From Hydrogenophaga sp. NFH-34 (GTDB taxonomy: Bacteria > Pseudomonadota > Gammaproteobacteria > Burkholderiales > Burkholderiaceae_C): a stretch of 64,000 nucleotides of DNA. Below the pieces are notes generated by a model. The model was not told the DNA's origin, did not search any database, and saw only the letters and a list, made by a program, of their open reading frames with translations. The stretch covers positions 62,001 to 126,000 of the forward strand of contig NZ_JACBGE010000003.1 of the NCBI RefSeq assembly GCF_021401345.1. Direction: 5' to 3'. Positions within the stretch are counted from its first letter, which is position 1; each line of letters opens with the position of its first letter. A program made the position numbers and the translations under genes. This document shows positions 17,150 through 25,445 of this stretch, one piece after another.

Positions 17150-18715
17150 TCAGTGCGCGGCAGTCGCGGCGCGCGGCTGGCCCAGGCGCGCCGGCGAAAC
17201 GTACTCCTGCCGGTAGACCTCGAAGGGCATGGTGTCGGCCGCTTCGATGGCGCGCTGGTCCTGCAGCGACTGGGCGGCCATGGCTTCGTAGCGGGCCTGC
17301 GCGTCGGCCTCCCAGGGCAGCGCCAGCAGGTGGTCGCGGATGCGCTGCGAGCGTTCCCGCGCAAAGGCCACGAAGGAGTCGGCGTGCTGCGAACGGATCG
17401 CCGCCAGCACCTGGGCCGACGGCAGCGTGTCGGGCGCCAGCAGCGCGGCACGGGCCGCCGCCACGGCGTCGCGGTGCTCGTGGCCACCGTGGGTGGCATC
17501 CAGGGCGGCGGCGATCGGCACCAGGGCATCGATGATGTCCAGCCCCCAGTCGGCCAGCGCCACCGACTGCCCCTGGCGCAGCAGCTGCAAACCAGGCTCG
17601 CGCCCGCGCGCAGCCGTCATGTGCTGGTTCTGGGCGATTTCGCGGATCTCGTCGGGCGTGTCGGGCGGGCTGTCGGCCAGCAGGCAGTGCAGCAGGAACA
17701 CGTCGATGAAGCGCAGCGTGGCGGCGTCAACGCCAACCGCCTCGAAGGGGTTGAGGTCGAGCAGGCGCACTTCCACATACTCCACCCCGCGCTCGCGCAG
17801 CGCGTGCAGCGGGCGCTCGCCCTGGAAGATCACGCGCTTGGGCCGGATGGTGCCGTAGAACTCGTTTTCAATCTGCAGCAGCGTGGTGGCCAGCTGGTTG
17901 TAGTCGCCCCCCGGATTGCGGATGCCCACCGCCTCATAGGCCGGCCAGGGCCGCGTGAGCGCGTCGTGCAGCGAGGCGGCGTAGCCTTCGAGGCTGTTGT
18001 AGCTCACCGCCAGCGTGGCCTGCGCCTCGCTCTGGTAACCCAGCCGGCCCATGCGCAGGCTGGTGCCGTGCGGCATGTGCAGCGTGCCACCCTGGCCCAG
18101 CGGCTGCAGCGCGTGCGGCCGGCCCTCGACGAAGCTGGAACACACGGCCGGCGAAGCGCCGAACAGGGTCAGCAGCAGGAAAGCGTGGCGGCGGAAATTG
18201 CGGATCAGCGCAAAGTAGCCTTCGTTGTCGATGCCGGGCAATGACCAGTTGTAGTGGATGCCACTGATGGTCTGCATGCGCCGGCCGTAGCGATGGCCCA
18301 GGCCCATGCGGTAGACGCTCTTGGCCCGGCCGACGTTGGAGCTGCCGTAGCGGCCCAGCGGAATGGTCTCGTCGGTGGGCAGCCCGCAGGGCATGCTGGA
18401 CGCCCACAGCATCTCTTCGCCGGCCGCGCCACCTTGCGCCGCGATGCTGCGCAGGGTGAACTGGTGAACTTCGGTGAGCTGGGCCAGGCATTGGTCCACC
18501 GACGCGTGCACGCCGGTGATGAGTTCCAGCTGCGATTCCGAATAGTCGGTGGTGATGTGCGGGTGCGTAAGCGCACTGCCCAACGCCGGCGGGTGCGGGG
18601 TCAGGGCCAGCTTGCCGTCGGGCTGTGCGCGCAGGCTTTCTTTTTCGAGGCCGCGACGCATGCCGCTCAAACGCTCTTTCGAAAGGGCGCTCAGCCGTTG
18701 TTCCAGTGTGCTCAT
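17150..18715 (-). CDS. gshA: Glutamate--cysteine ligase
   Basis: A 521-residue enzyme making gamma-glutamylcysteine from glutamate, cysteine and ATP, the first step of glutathione synthesis. Length and motifs fit the E. coli-type GshA class: RRGLEKESLRAQPDGKLAL near the N-terminus, LTHPHITTDYSESQLELITG, YGSSNVGRAKSVYRMGLGHR, GIHYNWSLP and EYVEVRLLDLNPFEAVGVD. The start ATG is the first in frame. It is downstream of dusC on the same strand with a 179-bp gap that contains a long hairpin. A gamma-glutamyltransferase that degrades glutathione is also in this window (59445). Confidence 0.96.
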   Translation of the reverse strand: MSTLEQRLSALSKERLSGMRRGLEKESLRAQPDGKLALTPHPPALGSALTHPHITTDYSESQLELITGVHASVDQCLAQLTEVHQFTLRSIAAQGGAAGEEMLWASSMPCGLPTDETIPLGRYGSSNVGRAKSVYRMGLGHRYGRRMQTISGIHYNWSLPGIDNEGYFALIRNFRRHAFLLLTLFGASPAVCSSFVEGRPHALQPLGQGGTLHMPHGTSLRMGRLGYQSEAQATLAVSYNSLEGYAASLHDALTRPWPAYEAVGIRNPGGDYNQLATTLLQIENEFYGTIRPKRVIFQGERPLHALRERGVEYVEVRLLDLNPFEAVGVDAATLRFIDVFLLHCLLADSPPDTPDEIREIAQNQHMTAARGREPGLQLLRQGQSVALADWGLDIIDALVPIAAALDATHGGHEHRDAVAAARAALLAPDTLPSAQVLAAIRSQHADSFVAFARERSQRIRDHLLALPWEADAQARYEAMAAQSLQDQRAIEAADTMPFEVYRQEYVSPARLGQPRAATAAH

Positions 18716-18799
18716 AGGGGCGTCGGGGAGGGGTCTTTTTGGGGCCGGAACTTAACACGGCTGGCGTGTTTGTGCTGGCGCGCACCGCACAGCCCTGCC

Positions 18800-18828
18800 G
18801 CCGCCGGCCCTCCGTGCGGGCCGGCGGC
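18800..18828. other. Strong GC hairpin downstream of dusC
   Basis: GCCGCCGGCCC / GGGCCGGCGGC arms of 11 bp with a 7-base loop between the dusC stop and the gshA start. On the minus strand, the direction of transcription here, no U-tract follows. It could therefore attenuate or protect RNA rather than act as an intrinsic terminator. Confidence 0.4.
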
Positions 18829-18894
18829 AGAAAACCGGGAAAGCAGGCAGGCAGGGGAACCGGCCGGACGGCACCGGTCCGAAACGGCGCCCGC

Positions 18895-19860
18895 TCAGGC
18901 CGGCTGCGGCGAGGCCGGCGCGCGCCGGGGTGCCAGCCAGGCCTCGATGAGCACCGGGTCGTGCAGCAGGCGCAGTTGGTCGAACGCGACCTGCGCCTCG
19001 GGATAGGTGCGCCGCAGGTAGTTGAGCCACTGCTTGAGCCGGCCCGCGCGGTGGCGGCGCTCCACGCGTGCGCTCACGCGGTCCCAGAAGAGGCCGAGCA
19101 GCGGTTCGATCTGTGACCAGGGCACGCCATCCTGCCCGCGAATGGCCAGCGCCAGCCCCGGGTCGCTGACCATGCCGCGTCCGATCATCAGCGCGTCGCA
19201 GCCGGTCACCTCGCGGCAGCGCCGGGCGTCGGCCACGCTCCAGATCTCGCCGTTGGCGATCACCGGCATGCGGCGCAGCGCCGGCACCGCTTCGCGCACC
19301 TGGGCGATGCGCTCCCAGTAGGCCGGCGGCCGGTAGCCGTGCGCCTTGGTCCGGGCGTGAATGACCAATTCGTCGGCACCGGCCTCGGCGATGGCCTGGG
19401 CGCAGTCTTCGGCCACCCGGTCGTCGTTGAAGCCCAGCCGCATCTTGGCCGACACGGGCACATGCGCCGGCACGGCCCGCCGCACCGCGGCCACGATGCG
19501 GCCCACCAGTTCGGGCTCATCGAGCAGCACGGCACCGCCCCGGCTGTTGTTCACCGTCTTGGCCGGACAGCCGAAGTTCAGATCGATGCCGGGCGGTCCC
19601 AACGTGGCCAAGCGGGCCGCGTTGTCGGCCAGGCAGACCGGGTCGGACCCCAGCAATTGGGGCCGCACCGGCACGCCGGCCAGCGTGCGCCCGCCCTGGA
19701 GCAGCTCGGGCACCACGCGCAGAAACACCCGATCCGGCAGCAGCGTGTTTGTGACGCGGATGAACTCGCTCACGCAGCGGTCCAGGCCTCCGGTGCGGGT
19801 CAGCACGTCGCGCAGGGTCGCGTCGAGCAAGCCCTCCATGGGCGCCAGCAGCAAAGTCAT
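18895..19860 (-). CDS. dusC: tRNA-dihydrouridine(16) synthase DusC
   Basis: A 321-residue flavoenzyme reducing uridine to dihydrouridine in tRNA; the DusC subgroup acts on U16. The start MTLLLAPMEGLLDATLRDVL is the conserved FMN-barrel N-terminus, and the frame upstream is not homologous. The catalytic Cys is in NFGCPAKTVNNSRGGAVLL, and the FMN/phosphate motifs MIGRGMVSDPGLALAIRG and HARTKAHGYRPPAYWE are present. The sequence ends in an Ala/Pro-rich tail. It is upstream of gshA on the minus strand and divergent from the FecR gene with a 156-bp gap. Confidence 0.92.
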   Translation of the reverse strand: MTLLLAPMEGLLDATLRDVLTRTGGLDRCVSEFIRVTNTLLPDRVFLRVVPELLQGGRTLAGVPVRPQLLGSDPVCLADNAARLATLGPPGIDLNFGCPAKTVNNSRGGAVLLDEPELVGRIVAAVRRAVPAHVPVSAKMRLGFNDDRVAEDCAQAIAEAGADELVIHARTKAHGYRPPAYWERIAQVREAVPALRRMPVIANGEIWSVADARRCREVTGCDALMIGRGMVSDPGLALAIRGQDGVPWSQIEPLLGLFWDRVSARVERRHRAGRLKQWLNYLRRTYPEAQVAFDQLRLLHDPVLIEAWLAPRRAPASPQPA

Positions 19861-20016
19861 CAAGGGGTGGCGGTGTTGTCGCCGTGCCAAACAACCCGGC
19901 ACGGGAGATGATGGATTTAACGCGGGGATTCTAGAACGGCCGCCGCTCCCTTGTGGGACCCTGCGATACCCGCCTACCATGTCGTGCCCTGCCCCAGCCG
20001 TCCATCCGGAGTTGCC

Positions 20017-20544
20017 ATGTCTGCCTTTCGCCTTCGCCATCTGGCCACCACCCTTGTTTTGTCGGGAGGCCTGGCCCTGGGTTGCGCCTGGGCCGAGCCG
20101 ACGGGCCAACGCGTCGGCACGTTCAAGCAGATCGAAGGCGAGGTCTGGCTGGTGCGCGACGGGGTGCGCGCGCCGGTGCGTTCGGGCGACCCCGTTACCG
20201 AGGCCGGCCGCATCCAGACCGGCCCGGGCGGCGCGGCCAGCGTGATCCTCAAGGACGGCACCGTGCTGACCGCAGGCCCTGAAACCGTGATGGACCTCAG
20301 CCGCTTCCAGTACGACAGCACCACGCAGGAAGGCAACTTCCTGCTCGACCTGCTGCAGGGATCGGTGCGGGTCGTCACCGGGCTGCTGGCCAAGGTCAAC
20401 CCCGAGCGCTTCAAGGTGCAGACCCCCACGTCCGTGGTGGGCGTGCGGGGCACCGACTTCATTGTGGAAGCCAACCCACCGATCGAGCCGCTGCACGTCT
20501 ACCTGCGCAAACACTACAAGGACCATAGTAGACTTCGCCGGTGA
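20017..20544 (+). CDS. FecR-domain exported protein
   Basis: A 175-residue protein with an N-terminal signal sequence (RHLATTLVLSGGLALGCAWA) and a FecR domain: GTFKQIEGEVWLVRDGVRAP, GDPVTEAGRIQTGPGGAAS, LKDGTVLTAGPETVMDLSRF and TPTSVVGVRGTDFIVE. It lacks the cytoplasmic anti-sigma N-terminus of classical FecR, so it is probably a periplasmic or cell-surface FecR-like protein. A CGGAG ribosome site sits 6 bases before the ATG. The coding end is unusual: the domain finishes at ...VEANPPIEPLHVYL and the last residues (HYKDHSRLRR) look like read-in sequence. An OmpA gene follows in the same frame. Confidence 0.85.
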   Translation: MSAFRLRHLATTLVLSGGLALGCAWAEPTGQRVGTFKQIEGEVWLVRDGVRAPVRSGDPVTEAGRIQTGPGGAASVILKDGTVLTAGPETVMDLSRFQYDSTTQEGNFLLDLLQGSVRVVTGLLAKVNPERFKVQTPTSVVGVRGTDFIVEANPPIEPLHVYLRKHYKDHSRLRR

Positions 20545-20545
20545 C

Positions 20546-20575
20546 GCGCGCGCACCACGTTCGCGCGCATTTTTT
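20546..20575 (+). terminator. Terminator-like hairpin between FecR and OmpA genes
   Basis: Stem GCGCGCG (20546-20552) / CGCGCGC (20562-20568) followed closely by six T (20570-20575). It begins just after the FecR stop codon and ends before the TTG start of the OmpA gene, so it could reduce read-through between the two. Confidence 0.55.
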
Positions 20576-20580
20576 CGCGC

Positions 20581-21201
20581 TTGCGCTGTCGAACGTTGAC
20601 ACCCCTGTCTGCCTGGCTGTTCCGGCCCTTCCCTGTCGCCCTGCTTGCTCTGCTGACGGCCTGCGCGCCGGCCAGCAAGGTGGTGCTGTTGCCCCAGGAG
20701 GGCGGTCGGCCCAGCGCGGTCACGGTCACCATGGGCCAGCAGGTCAATGAACTGAACCGGCCTTATCAGACCGTCGCGGTGTCGCCCCGCGGGAGCGTGG
20801 AAAGCGGCCTCACCACCGCGGCCGAAGTGGCCGAGGACTATCCGGCCCTGCTCCGGCTCCAGCCAGCAGCCGGCCAGACCTTCACCCTGCATTTCCAGAC
20901 CGGCACCGCCGAGCTGACCCCCGAGTCGCGTGCCCTGCTGCCGACCGTGATCGAAACGGCCCGCTCCCGCGCGGGTGGCGAGATCATCGTCGTGGGCCAT
21001 ACCGACCGGCAGGGCCCGGCCGACACCAACGACCGCCTCTCGCTGCAGCGCGCCAACGCCATCCGAGACCTGCTGATCGAACAGGGCTTCCAGGGCGACC
21101 GGATCGAGCCCGTCGGCCGGGGCGAGCGCGAACCCCTGGTGCCCACGGACGATGAAGTGAGCGAGCCCCGCAACCGGCGCGCCGACATCATCGTCCGCTG
21201 A
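20581..21201 (+). CDS. OmpA-family lipoprotein
   Basis: A 206-residue protein with a lipoprotein-type N-terminus (ALLALLTAC, lipobox LTAC) and a C-terminal OmpA/Pal peptidoglycan-binding domain: LHFQTGTAELTPESRALLP, VVGHTDRQGPADTNDRLSLQ and NRRADIIV. It should attach to the outer membrane by lipid and bind peptidoglycan. The start is unsettled: only TTG codons (20581, 20596) precede the signal sequence, and no ribosome site is clear. It lies in the same reading frame as the FecR gene, with a stop and a hairpin between them. The pairing of FecR-like and OmpA-like genes suggests a joint envelope function. Confidence 0.85.
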   Translation: MRCRTLTPLSAWLFRPFPVALLALLTACAPASKVVLLPQEGGRPSAVTVTMGQQVNELNRPYQTVAVSPRGSVESGLTTAAEVAEDYPALLRLQPAAGQTFTLHFQTGTAELTPESRALLPTVIETARSRAGGEIIVVGHTDRQGPADTNDRLSLQRANAIRDLLIEQGFQGDRIEPVGRGEREPLVPTDDEVSEPRNRRADIIVR

Positions 21202-21209
21202 TCACGGCG

Positions 21210-21710
21210 ATGGGAGAGCACAGCCTGACGCGGGCGCTGCGCGGCCTCCTGAACCACCAGCGCACCGCTGCCCTGGGCACGCTGGACGAGGCCGACGCCT
21301 CGGTCTTCGTTTCCCGCGTGCCGTTTGCCATCGATCCGCACACCCGCGAACTCGTGCTGCACGTGAGCGGGCTTGCCGCCCATACCCGCAACCTGCGGCG
21401 GCACTCCCAGGTCTCGCTGCTGGTGGCCGAGCCGGAACAGCCGGGTGAACCCGTGCACGCCCTGCCCCGTGTGACCTTGCAGGGCCAGGCCCGCTTCGTC
21501 GACCCCGACGAGGCCGATGCCGCCGCCTGCTGCGCCGTGTACCTCGCCCGCTTCCCCGAAGCCCAGCCCATGACCGAACTGGGCGACTTCCGCTTCGTGC
21601 GCGTGCGGGTGCAGCAGGCCCGCCAGATCGCCGGCTTCGGGGCGGCGCGCAGCCTCGACACCGCCGAACTGCTGCAGGCCCTGGGCCCCACCCCCGACGC
21701 AGGTTCCTGA
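21210..21710 (+). CDS. Pyridoxamine-5'-phosphate-oxidase-like (HugZ-type) protein
   Basis: A 166-residue protein with the split-barrel flavin-binding fold: LLNHQRTAALGTLDEADASV at the start, then HTRNLRRHSQVSLLVAEPEQ and RVTLQGQARFV, and a C-terminal FRFVRVRVQQARQIAGFGAAR similar to HugZ heme-utilisation proteins. True PdxH-type substrate residues cannot be judged by eye, so a heme or flavin role is equally possible. It starts 8 bp after the OmpA stop and its stop overlaps the next ATG (ATGA), indicating translational coupling with the pseudouridine synthase. Confidence 0.8.
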   Translation: MGEHSLTRALRGLLNHQRTAALGTLDEADASVFVSRVPFAIDPHTRELVLHVSGLAAHTRNLRRHSQVSLLVAEPEQPGEPVHALPRVTLQGQARFVDPDEADAAACCAVYLARFPEAQPMTELGDFRFVRVRVQQARQIAGFGAARSLDTAELLQALGPTPDAGS

Positions 21711-22360
21711 TGACACCGGTCCTGAACCTCCTCCATGCCGACGACGCGATGCTGGTCTTCGACAAACCGGCCGGCCTGCTGGCCGTGCCCGGGCGCGGCG
21801 AGGACAAGCAGGACTGCCTGAGCACCCGCGCCCAGGCCGCCTGGCCCGACGCCCTGGTGGTGCACCGGCTGGACATGGCCACCTCGGGCCTGGTCGTCAT
21901 GGCGCGCGGTATCGAGGCCCAGCGCGCCCTCAGCCGCTCGTTCGAGCGCCGGCAGGTGCACAAGCGCTACGTGGCCGTGGTCGCCGGCACCCTGCCCAAC
22001 CCGCAACCCGACAACGGCTGGAACACCATCGACCTGCCGTTGCTGGTGGACTGGCTCAACCGGCCGCGCAGCATCGTGCACCCCGAACTGGGCAAACCCA
22101 GCCTGACCCGCTGGCGGCTCGGCGATGGCCCCACCCCCGCCGGCGGCACCCGGCTCGACCTGGAGCCAGTCACCGGCCGTTCGCACCAGTTGCGCGTGCA
22201 CCTGCAAGCCATCGGCCACCCTATCCTCGGCGACCCGCTGTACGCCACACCAACCCAGCAGGCCCTCGTGCCCCGTCTGCTGCTGCATGCCCTGACGCTG
22301 GAGATCCCCCACCCCGTCACGGGCGAGCCCCTGCGCTTCGCGGCCCCCTGCCCCTTCTGA
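21710..22360 (+). CDS. RluA-family pseudouridine synthase
   Basis: A 216-residue RNA pseudouridine synthase of the RluA group. The catalytic Asp is in the hallmark VHRLDMATSGLVVMARG. Family features also include ILYEDDAMLVFDKPAG-like (here LHADDAMLVFDKPAGLLAVP), RSFERRQVHKRYVAVV and GRSHQLRVHLQAIGHPILGD. There is no S4 domain, which suggests an RluA-type rather than RluC/D-type enzyme; the target (23S rRNA and/or tRNA position) cannot be decided here. It overlaps the upstream gene by one base and is followed after 22 bp by an SDR gene. Confidence 0.9.
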   Translation: MTPVLNLLHADDAMLVFDKPAGLLAVPGRGEDKQDCLSTRAQAAWPDALVVHRLDMATSGLVVMARGIEAQRALSRSFERRQVHKRYVAVVAGTLPNPQPDNGWNTIDLPLLVDWLNRPRSIVHPELGKPSLTRWRLGDGPTPAGGTRLDLEPVTGRSHQLRVHLQAIGHPILGDPLYATPTQQALVPRLLLHALTLEIPHPVTGEPLRFAAPCPF

Positions 22361-22382
22361 CTCTGACCCGAGACCCCAGTCC

Positions 22383-23150
22383 ATGCACGACCTCGTCATC
22401 CTCACCGGCGCTTCACGCGGACTGGGCCTGGCCATGGCGCGCCAGTTGCTCGCCCCCGGTCTCGTGCTACTGTGCCTGTCGCGAAACGGGGGGGAGGGTC
22501 TGGCCGAACTGGCTGTGGCACGGCGCGCCACGTTGCTGCACTGGCCAGTGGATCTGGCGGAACCCGCTCCGGTGGCGGACCGCCTTGCGCGTTGGCTCGG
22601 GCAGCTCGATGCGCCGAGCATCGCCAGTGCCACGCTGATCAACAACGCGGGCGTGATTCCCCGCATCGCGCCGCTGGCCAACTGCCCGCCCGGCGAACTG
22701 GCACAGGCGCTGCGCGTCGGCCTGGAAGCCCCCATGCAACTGACCGCGGCCTTCCTCCACGCCACACGGACCTGGGTCGACAGCGGCTGGCAAGGGCCGC
22801 GCAAGGTCCTCAACATCTCCAGCGGGCTGGGACGCCGCCCCATGGCGGCGCAGGCGCCCTACTGCGCCGCCAAGGCGGGGATGGACCACTTCACGCGCTG
22901 CTGCGCGCTGGAAGAAGCCCAATACCCCCAAGGCGCCCGCCTGGTGTCGCTCGCACCGGGTGTGGTCGACACCGACATGCAGGGGCATCTGCGGGCCGGT
23001 GACGCCGGCGCCTTCCCGGACCTGCAGCGGTTCCTGGACCTGAAGGACCGCGGCCTGCTGAGCAGCCCCGACGAAGCAGCAAGCCAGGTGCTGGGCTGGC
23101 TGCACCGCCCCGACTTTGGCCAGGAGCCGGTCGCCGACGTGCGTCAGTGA
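22383..23150 (+). CDS. Short-chain dehydrogenase/reductase
   Basis: A 255-residue Rossmann-fold oxidoreductase. The cofactor motif TGASRGLG is at residues 8-15, the NNAG motif follows in LINNAGVIPR, the active-site Ser is in VLNISSGLG and the catalytic YxxxK in APYCAAKAG. The pattern APGVVDTDMQ near the C-terminus resembles sepiapterin-reductase-like SDRs that take NADPH. The substrate is unknown. It is probably co-transcribed with the two genes upstream and converges on the Bug protein gene. Confidence 0.88.
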   Translation: MHDLVILTGASRGLGLAMARQLLAPGLVLLCLSRNGGEGLAELAVARRATLLHWPVDLAEPAPVADRLARWLGQLDAPSIASATLINNAGVIPRIAPLANCPPGELAQALRVGLEAPMQLTAAFLHATRTWVDSGWQGPRKVLNISSGLGRRPMAAQAPYCAAKAGMDHFTRCCALEEAQYPQGARLVSLAPGVVDTDMQGHLRAGDAGAFPDLQRFLDLKDRGLLSSPDEAASQVLGWLHRPDFGQEPVADVRQ

Positions 23151-23196
23151 CCGCGGCCGCGGCGGCCAACCCGCGGCTTCCGGCCTGATGGCGGCA

Positions 23197-24183
23197 TCAG
23201 TTGGTCTTGACGCCCGTGTCGCGCGCCACCTTGCTCCAGAGATCCATCTCTTTCTGCATGTGCTGGCGCAGATCTTCGGGCTTGCCACCGACCAGGGTCA
23301 GGCCGGCCGCTTCCATGGCCTCCTTGATCGCCGGCAAGGCCTGCACCTCGTTGAACGCCGTGTTGAGCTTGCGCACCACGCTGTCGGGCGTCCCGGCCGG
23401 CGCTGCCACCCCCTGCCAACCGGTGATTTCAAACCCCGGCAGGTTGGCGGCTTCGGCGATGGTGGGCACATCGGGCAGGCTCGGCACCCGCGTGGCCCGG
23501 GCCACGGCAATCAGGCGCAGCTTGCCGGCCTTCACGTGGGGCATCATGCTGGCCTGATCGGCAAACGCCACCTGGACGTGGCCCGCAATCAGGTCGGTGA
23601 CCAAAGCCCCCACGCCCTTGTAGGGGACATGCGTCATTTCGGCGCCGGTGCGCGACTTGAACAACTCGGCCGCCATGTGCTGCGCACTGCCGGCACCCGA
23701 CGAACCATAGGTCAGCTGACCCGGCGCGGTCTTGGCCTGTGCCACGAGGTCGGCCACGGTCTTGATCGGGGTGGACGGATTGACCACCAGCACGTAGGGC
23801 ACCATCACCGTCTGCATCACCGGCGTGAAGTCCTTGAGCGGGTCGTAGGGCACCTTGGGCAGCGTGGCCGAGTTCATGGCCAGCACCGCGATGTTGCCCA
23901 GCAGCAGCGTATAGCCGTCCGGTGCCGATTTGGCGACGTTTTCCGCACCGATCATGCCGCTGGCCCCGGTGCGGTTGTCGATGATCACGGGCTGCCCCAG
24001 GCGCTTCTGCAGCTCGGGCTGCACATGGCGCGCATACAGATCCACCGCGCCGCCGGGCGGGAACGGGACCACGAGGCGCACCGGCCGCGAGGGGTAGTTG
24101 TCCGCGAAAACCGGCGAAACCGCCAGGGCCGCCACGCCGGCAAGCAGGGCGCGGCGGGCAATGCGGGGAAGCGAAGCGTGCAT
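23197..24183 (-). CDS. Bug-family tripartite tricarboxylate transporter binding protein
   Basis: A 328-residue periplasmic binding protein. The signal sequence is RRALLAGVAALAVSPVFADN. Family motifs are YPSRPVRLVVPFPPGGAVDL, GASGMIGAENVAKSAPDGYT, TYGSSGAGSAQHMAAELF, VPYKGVGALVTDLIAGHVQV and EVTGWQGVAAPAGTP-like (here EITGWQGVAAPAGTP). Bug proteins bind carboxylates for TctAB-type transporters, but no permease is nearby, so this may be one of many orphan Bug proteins typical of Burkholderiales. It is the last gene of the minus-strand sugar-acid group, 47 bp after the dehydrogenase gene. Confidence 0.93.
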   Translation of the reverse strand: MHASLPRIARRALLAGVAALAVSPVFADNYPSRPVRLVVPFPPGGAVDLYARHVQPELQKRLGQPVIIDNRTGASGMIGAENVAKSAPDGYTLLLGNIAVLAMNSATLPKVPYDPLKDFTPVMQTVMVPYVLVVNPSTPIKTVADLVAQAKTAPGQLTYGSSGAGSAQHMAAELFKSRTGAEMTHVPYKGVGALVTDLIAGHVQVAFADQASMMPHVKAGKLRLIAVARATRVPSLPDVPTIAEAANLPGFEITGWQGVAAPAGTPDSVVRKLNTAFNEVQALPAIKEAMEAAGLTLVGGKPEDLRQHMQKEMDLWSKVARDTGVKTN

Positions 24184-24230
24184 GTCAATGTCTCCTGGAG
24201 TGGAACGGAAAGGGAAAGGAACGGGCGCGG

Positions 24231-25223
24231 TCAGACCGCGGCGCGGGCCACCTGTTCGCGGTACTGCGCGATGACCGCGTCGAAATCGGCGTCCCGGGGC
24301 AGGCCCAGGCGCTTGGCCCGCGCGCTCTCGAAACGCGAGGGCCAGCCCCCGACGATGAGGGCAATGGCCTCATCGGGCGCGAAACGTACCCGTGCCACCG
24401 CCTCCGCACCCGCAGCGCGGCCCAGCGCGTCGAGCATCTGCTGCACGGTCACGGTCAGGGCCGGCAGGTTGATGGCTGTACGGCCACCGAAAGCCTCGCG
24501 CGTGGCTTCGACCACAGCCAGGATGCCCGCGATCGTGGTGTCGGGCGAGGCCAGCGCCACCGGGGTCTCGGGCGCCACCGGGCAGACCGATACCAACCCG
24601 GCCAGCGGCTCGCGGATGATGCCCGAGAGGAAGCTGGACGCCGCGCCATTGGGCTTGCCCGGCCGCACGGACACCGTCATCAGGCGGGCGGTGCGCCCGT
24701 CAATGAAGCCCTTGCGGGTGTAGTCGGCCACCAGTTGCTCACAGACGAACTTGTGCACGCCATAGCTCGACTGCGGCGTCGGCAGGGTGCGGTCGTCCAC
24801 CACGACCGGCAACGGCAGCGCCGGATCGGAGCCATAGACCGCCACCGAGCTCGAAAAGAAGAACAGCGGTGCCGGCCCGCCACCCGTGCGCTGGCGGCGA
24901 CAAGCGTCCAGCAGCGCGCGGGTGCTGTCGAGGTTGGACCGCAGACCCAGTTCGAAATCGGCCTCGCACTCGGCGGACACGGCAGACGCCAGATGAAACA
25001 CCGCATCGAACGGCTGCCCGAACAGCGCCGGAATCTGCCCGAGCAGGTCTCCGCTCACACCCCGCACGCGGGCATCCCCGAGCAGGCGGGGGTCGCGGGG
25101 CGCCACCAGGTCGGCCAGCACCAGCGATTCGATGGTCCGCCCACCCAGGGCGCCGCGGTCCAGCAAGGCGTTGGCCAGGCGGGTGCCCAGGAAGCCGGCA
25201 CCACCCGTGATCAGTATCTTCAT
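24231..25223 (-). CDS. denD: NAD-dependent epimerase/dehydratase, D-erythronate dehydrogenase-like
   Basis: A 330-residue extended SDR. I chose MKILITGGAGFLGTRLANAL, with GAGGGA-like SD sequence (GAGGGAC) upstream. The nucleotide motif is GGAGFLG, the active-site region FFSSSVAVYG, and the catalytic SYGVHKF (YxxxK). The substrate loop SVRPGKPNGAASSFLSGIIREP and C-terminal GGWPSRFESARAKRLGLP match DenD-type enzymes, which oxidise D-erythronate to 2-oxo-tetronate. The adjacent isomerase remnant supports this assignment. No DUF1537 kinase or OtnC aldolase is in the window, so the pathway is incomplete here. Confidence 0.8.
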   Translation of the reverse strand: MKILITGGAGFLGTRLANALLDRGALGGRTIESLVLADLVAPRDPRLLGDARVRGVSGDLLGQIPALFGQPFDAVFHLASAVSAECEADFELGLRSNLDSTRALLDACRRQRTGGGPAPLFFFSSSVAVYGSDPALPLPVVVDDRTLPTPQSSYGVHKFVCEQLVADYTRKGFIDGRTARLMTVSVRPGKPNGAASSFLSGIIREPLAGLVSVCPVAPETPVALASPDTTIAGILAVVEATREAFGGRTAINLPALTVTVQQMLDALGRAAGAEAVARVRFAPDEAIALIVGGWPSRFESARAKRLGLPRDADFDAVIAQYREQVARAAV

Positions 25224-25240
25224 GCTTGTCCCTCTTTTCA

Positions 25241-25330
25241 GTTCCTCAACCACCTCGGCCCGACAGCGTTGCTGACGGGTGGGCGGTATTCACATCCGAC
25301 GAAGCCGTCGTAGCCCGACGCGCCAGCCCT
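25241..25330 (-). pseudogene. 3' remnant of a tetronate/hydroxypyruvate isomerase gene (OtnI/Hyi-like)
   Basis: Reading the minus strand, about 27 codons give GASGYDGFVGCEYRPP and then ...VGPRW before a stop. This closely resembles the C-terminus of OtnI/Hyi TIM-barrel isomerases (GYDGWVGCEYRP...GLGW). Further upstream in this frame, to the aldolase stop at 25446, I see no isomerase-like sequence, no start codon with a ribosome site and no other recognisable gene. The best reading is a deletion that removed most of an isomerase gene between the aldolase and denD. Confidence 0.55.
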
Positions 25331-25445
25331 TGCAAACGCGTCTGAAAATGCACCACCAGGCGCCCCAGGTTCGAGACGCGCGCAAACATGTCGGTGGTGA
25401 TGCCCAGCACCCGGCGCGTTGCAGCCATTACGTGGTCGCCCGGCG

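Noticed and set aside
18800..18828. Intrinsic terminator between dusC and gshA
   Set aside because: Stem is strong but no U-tract follows on the minus strand, so I list it only as a hairpin.
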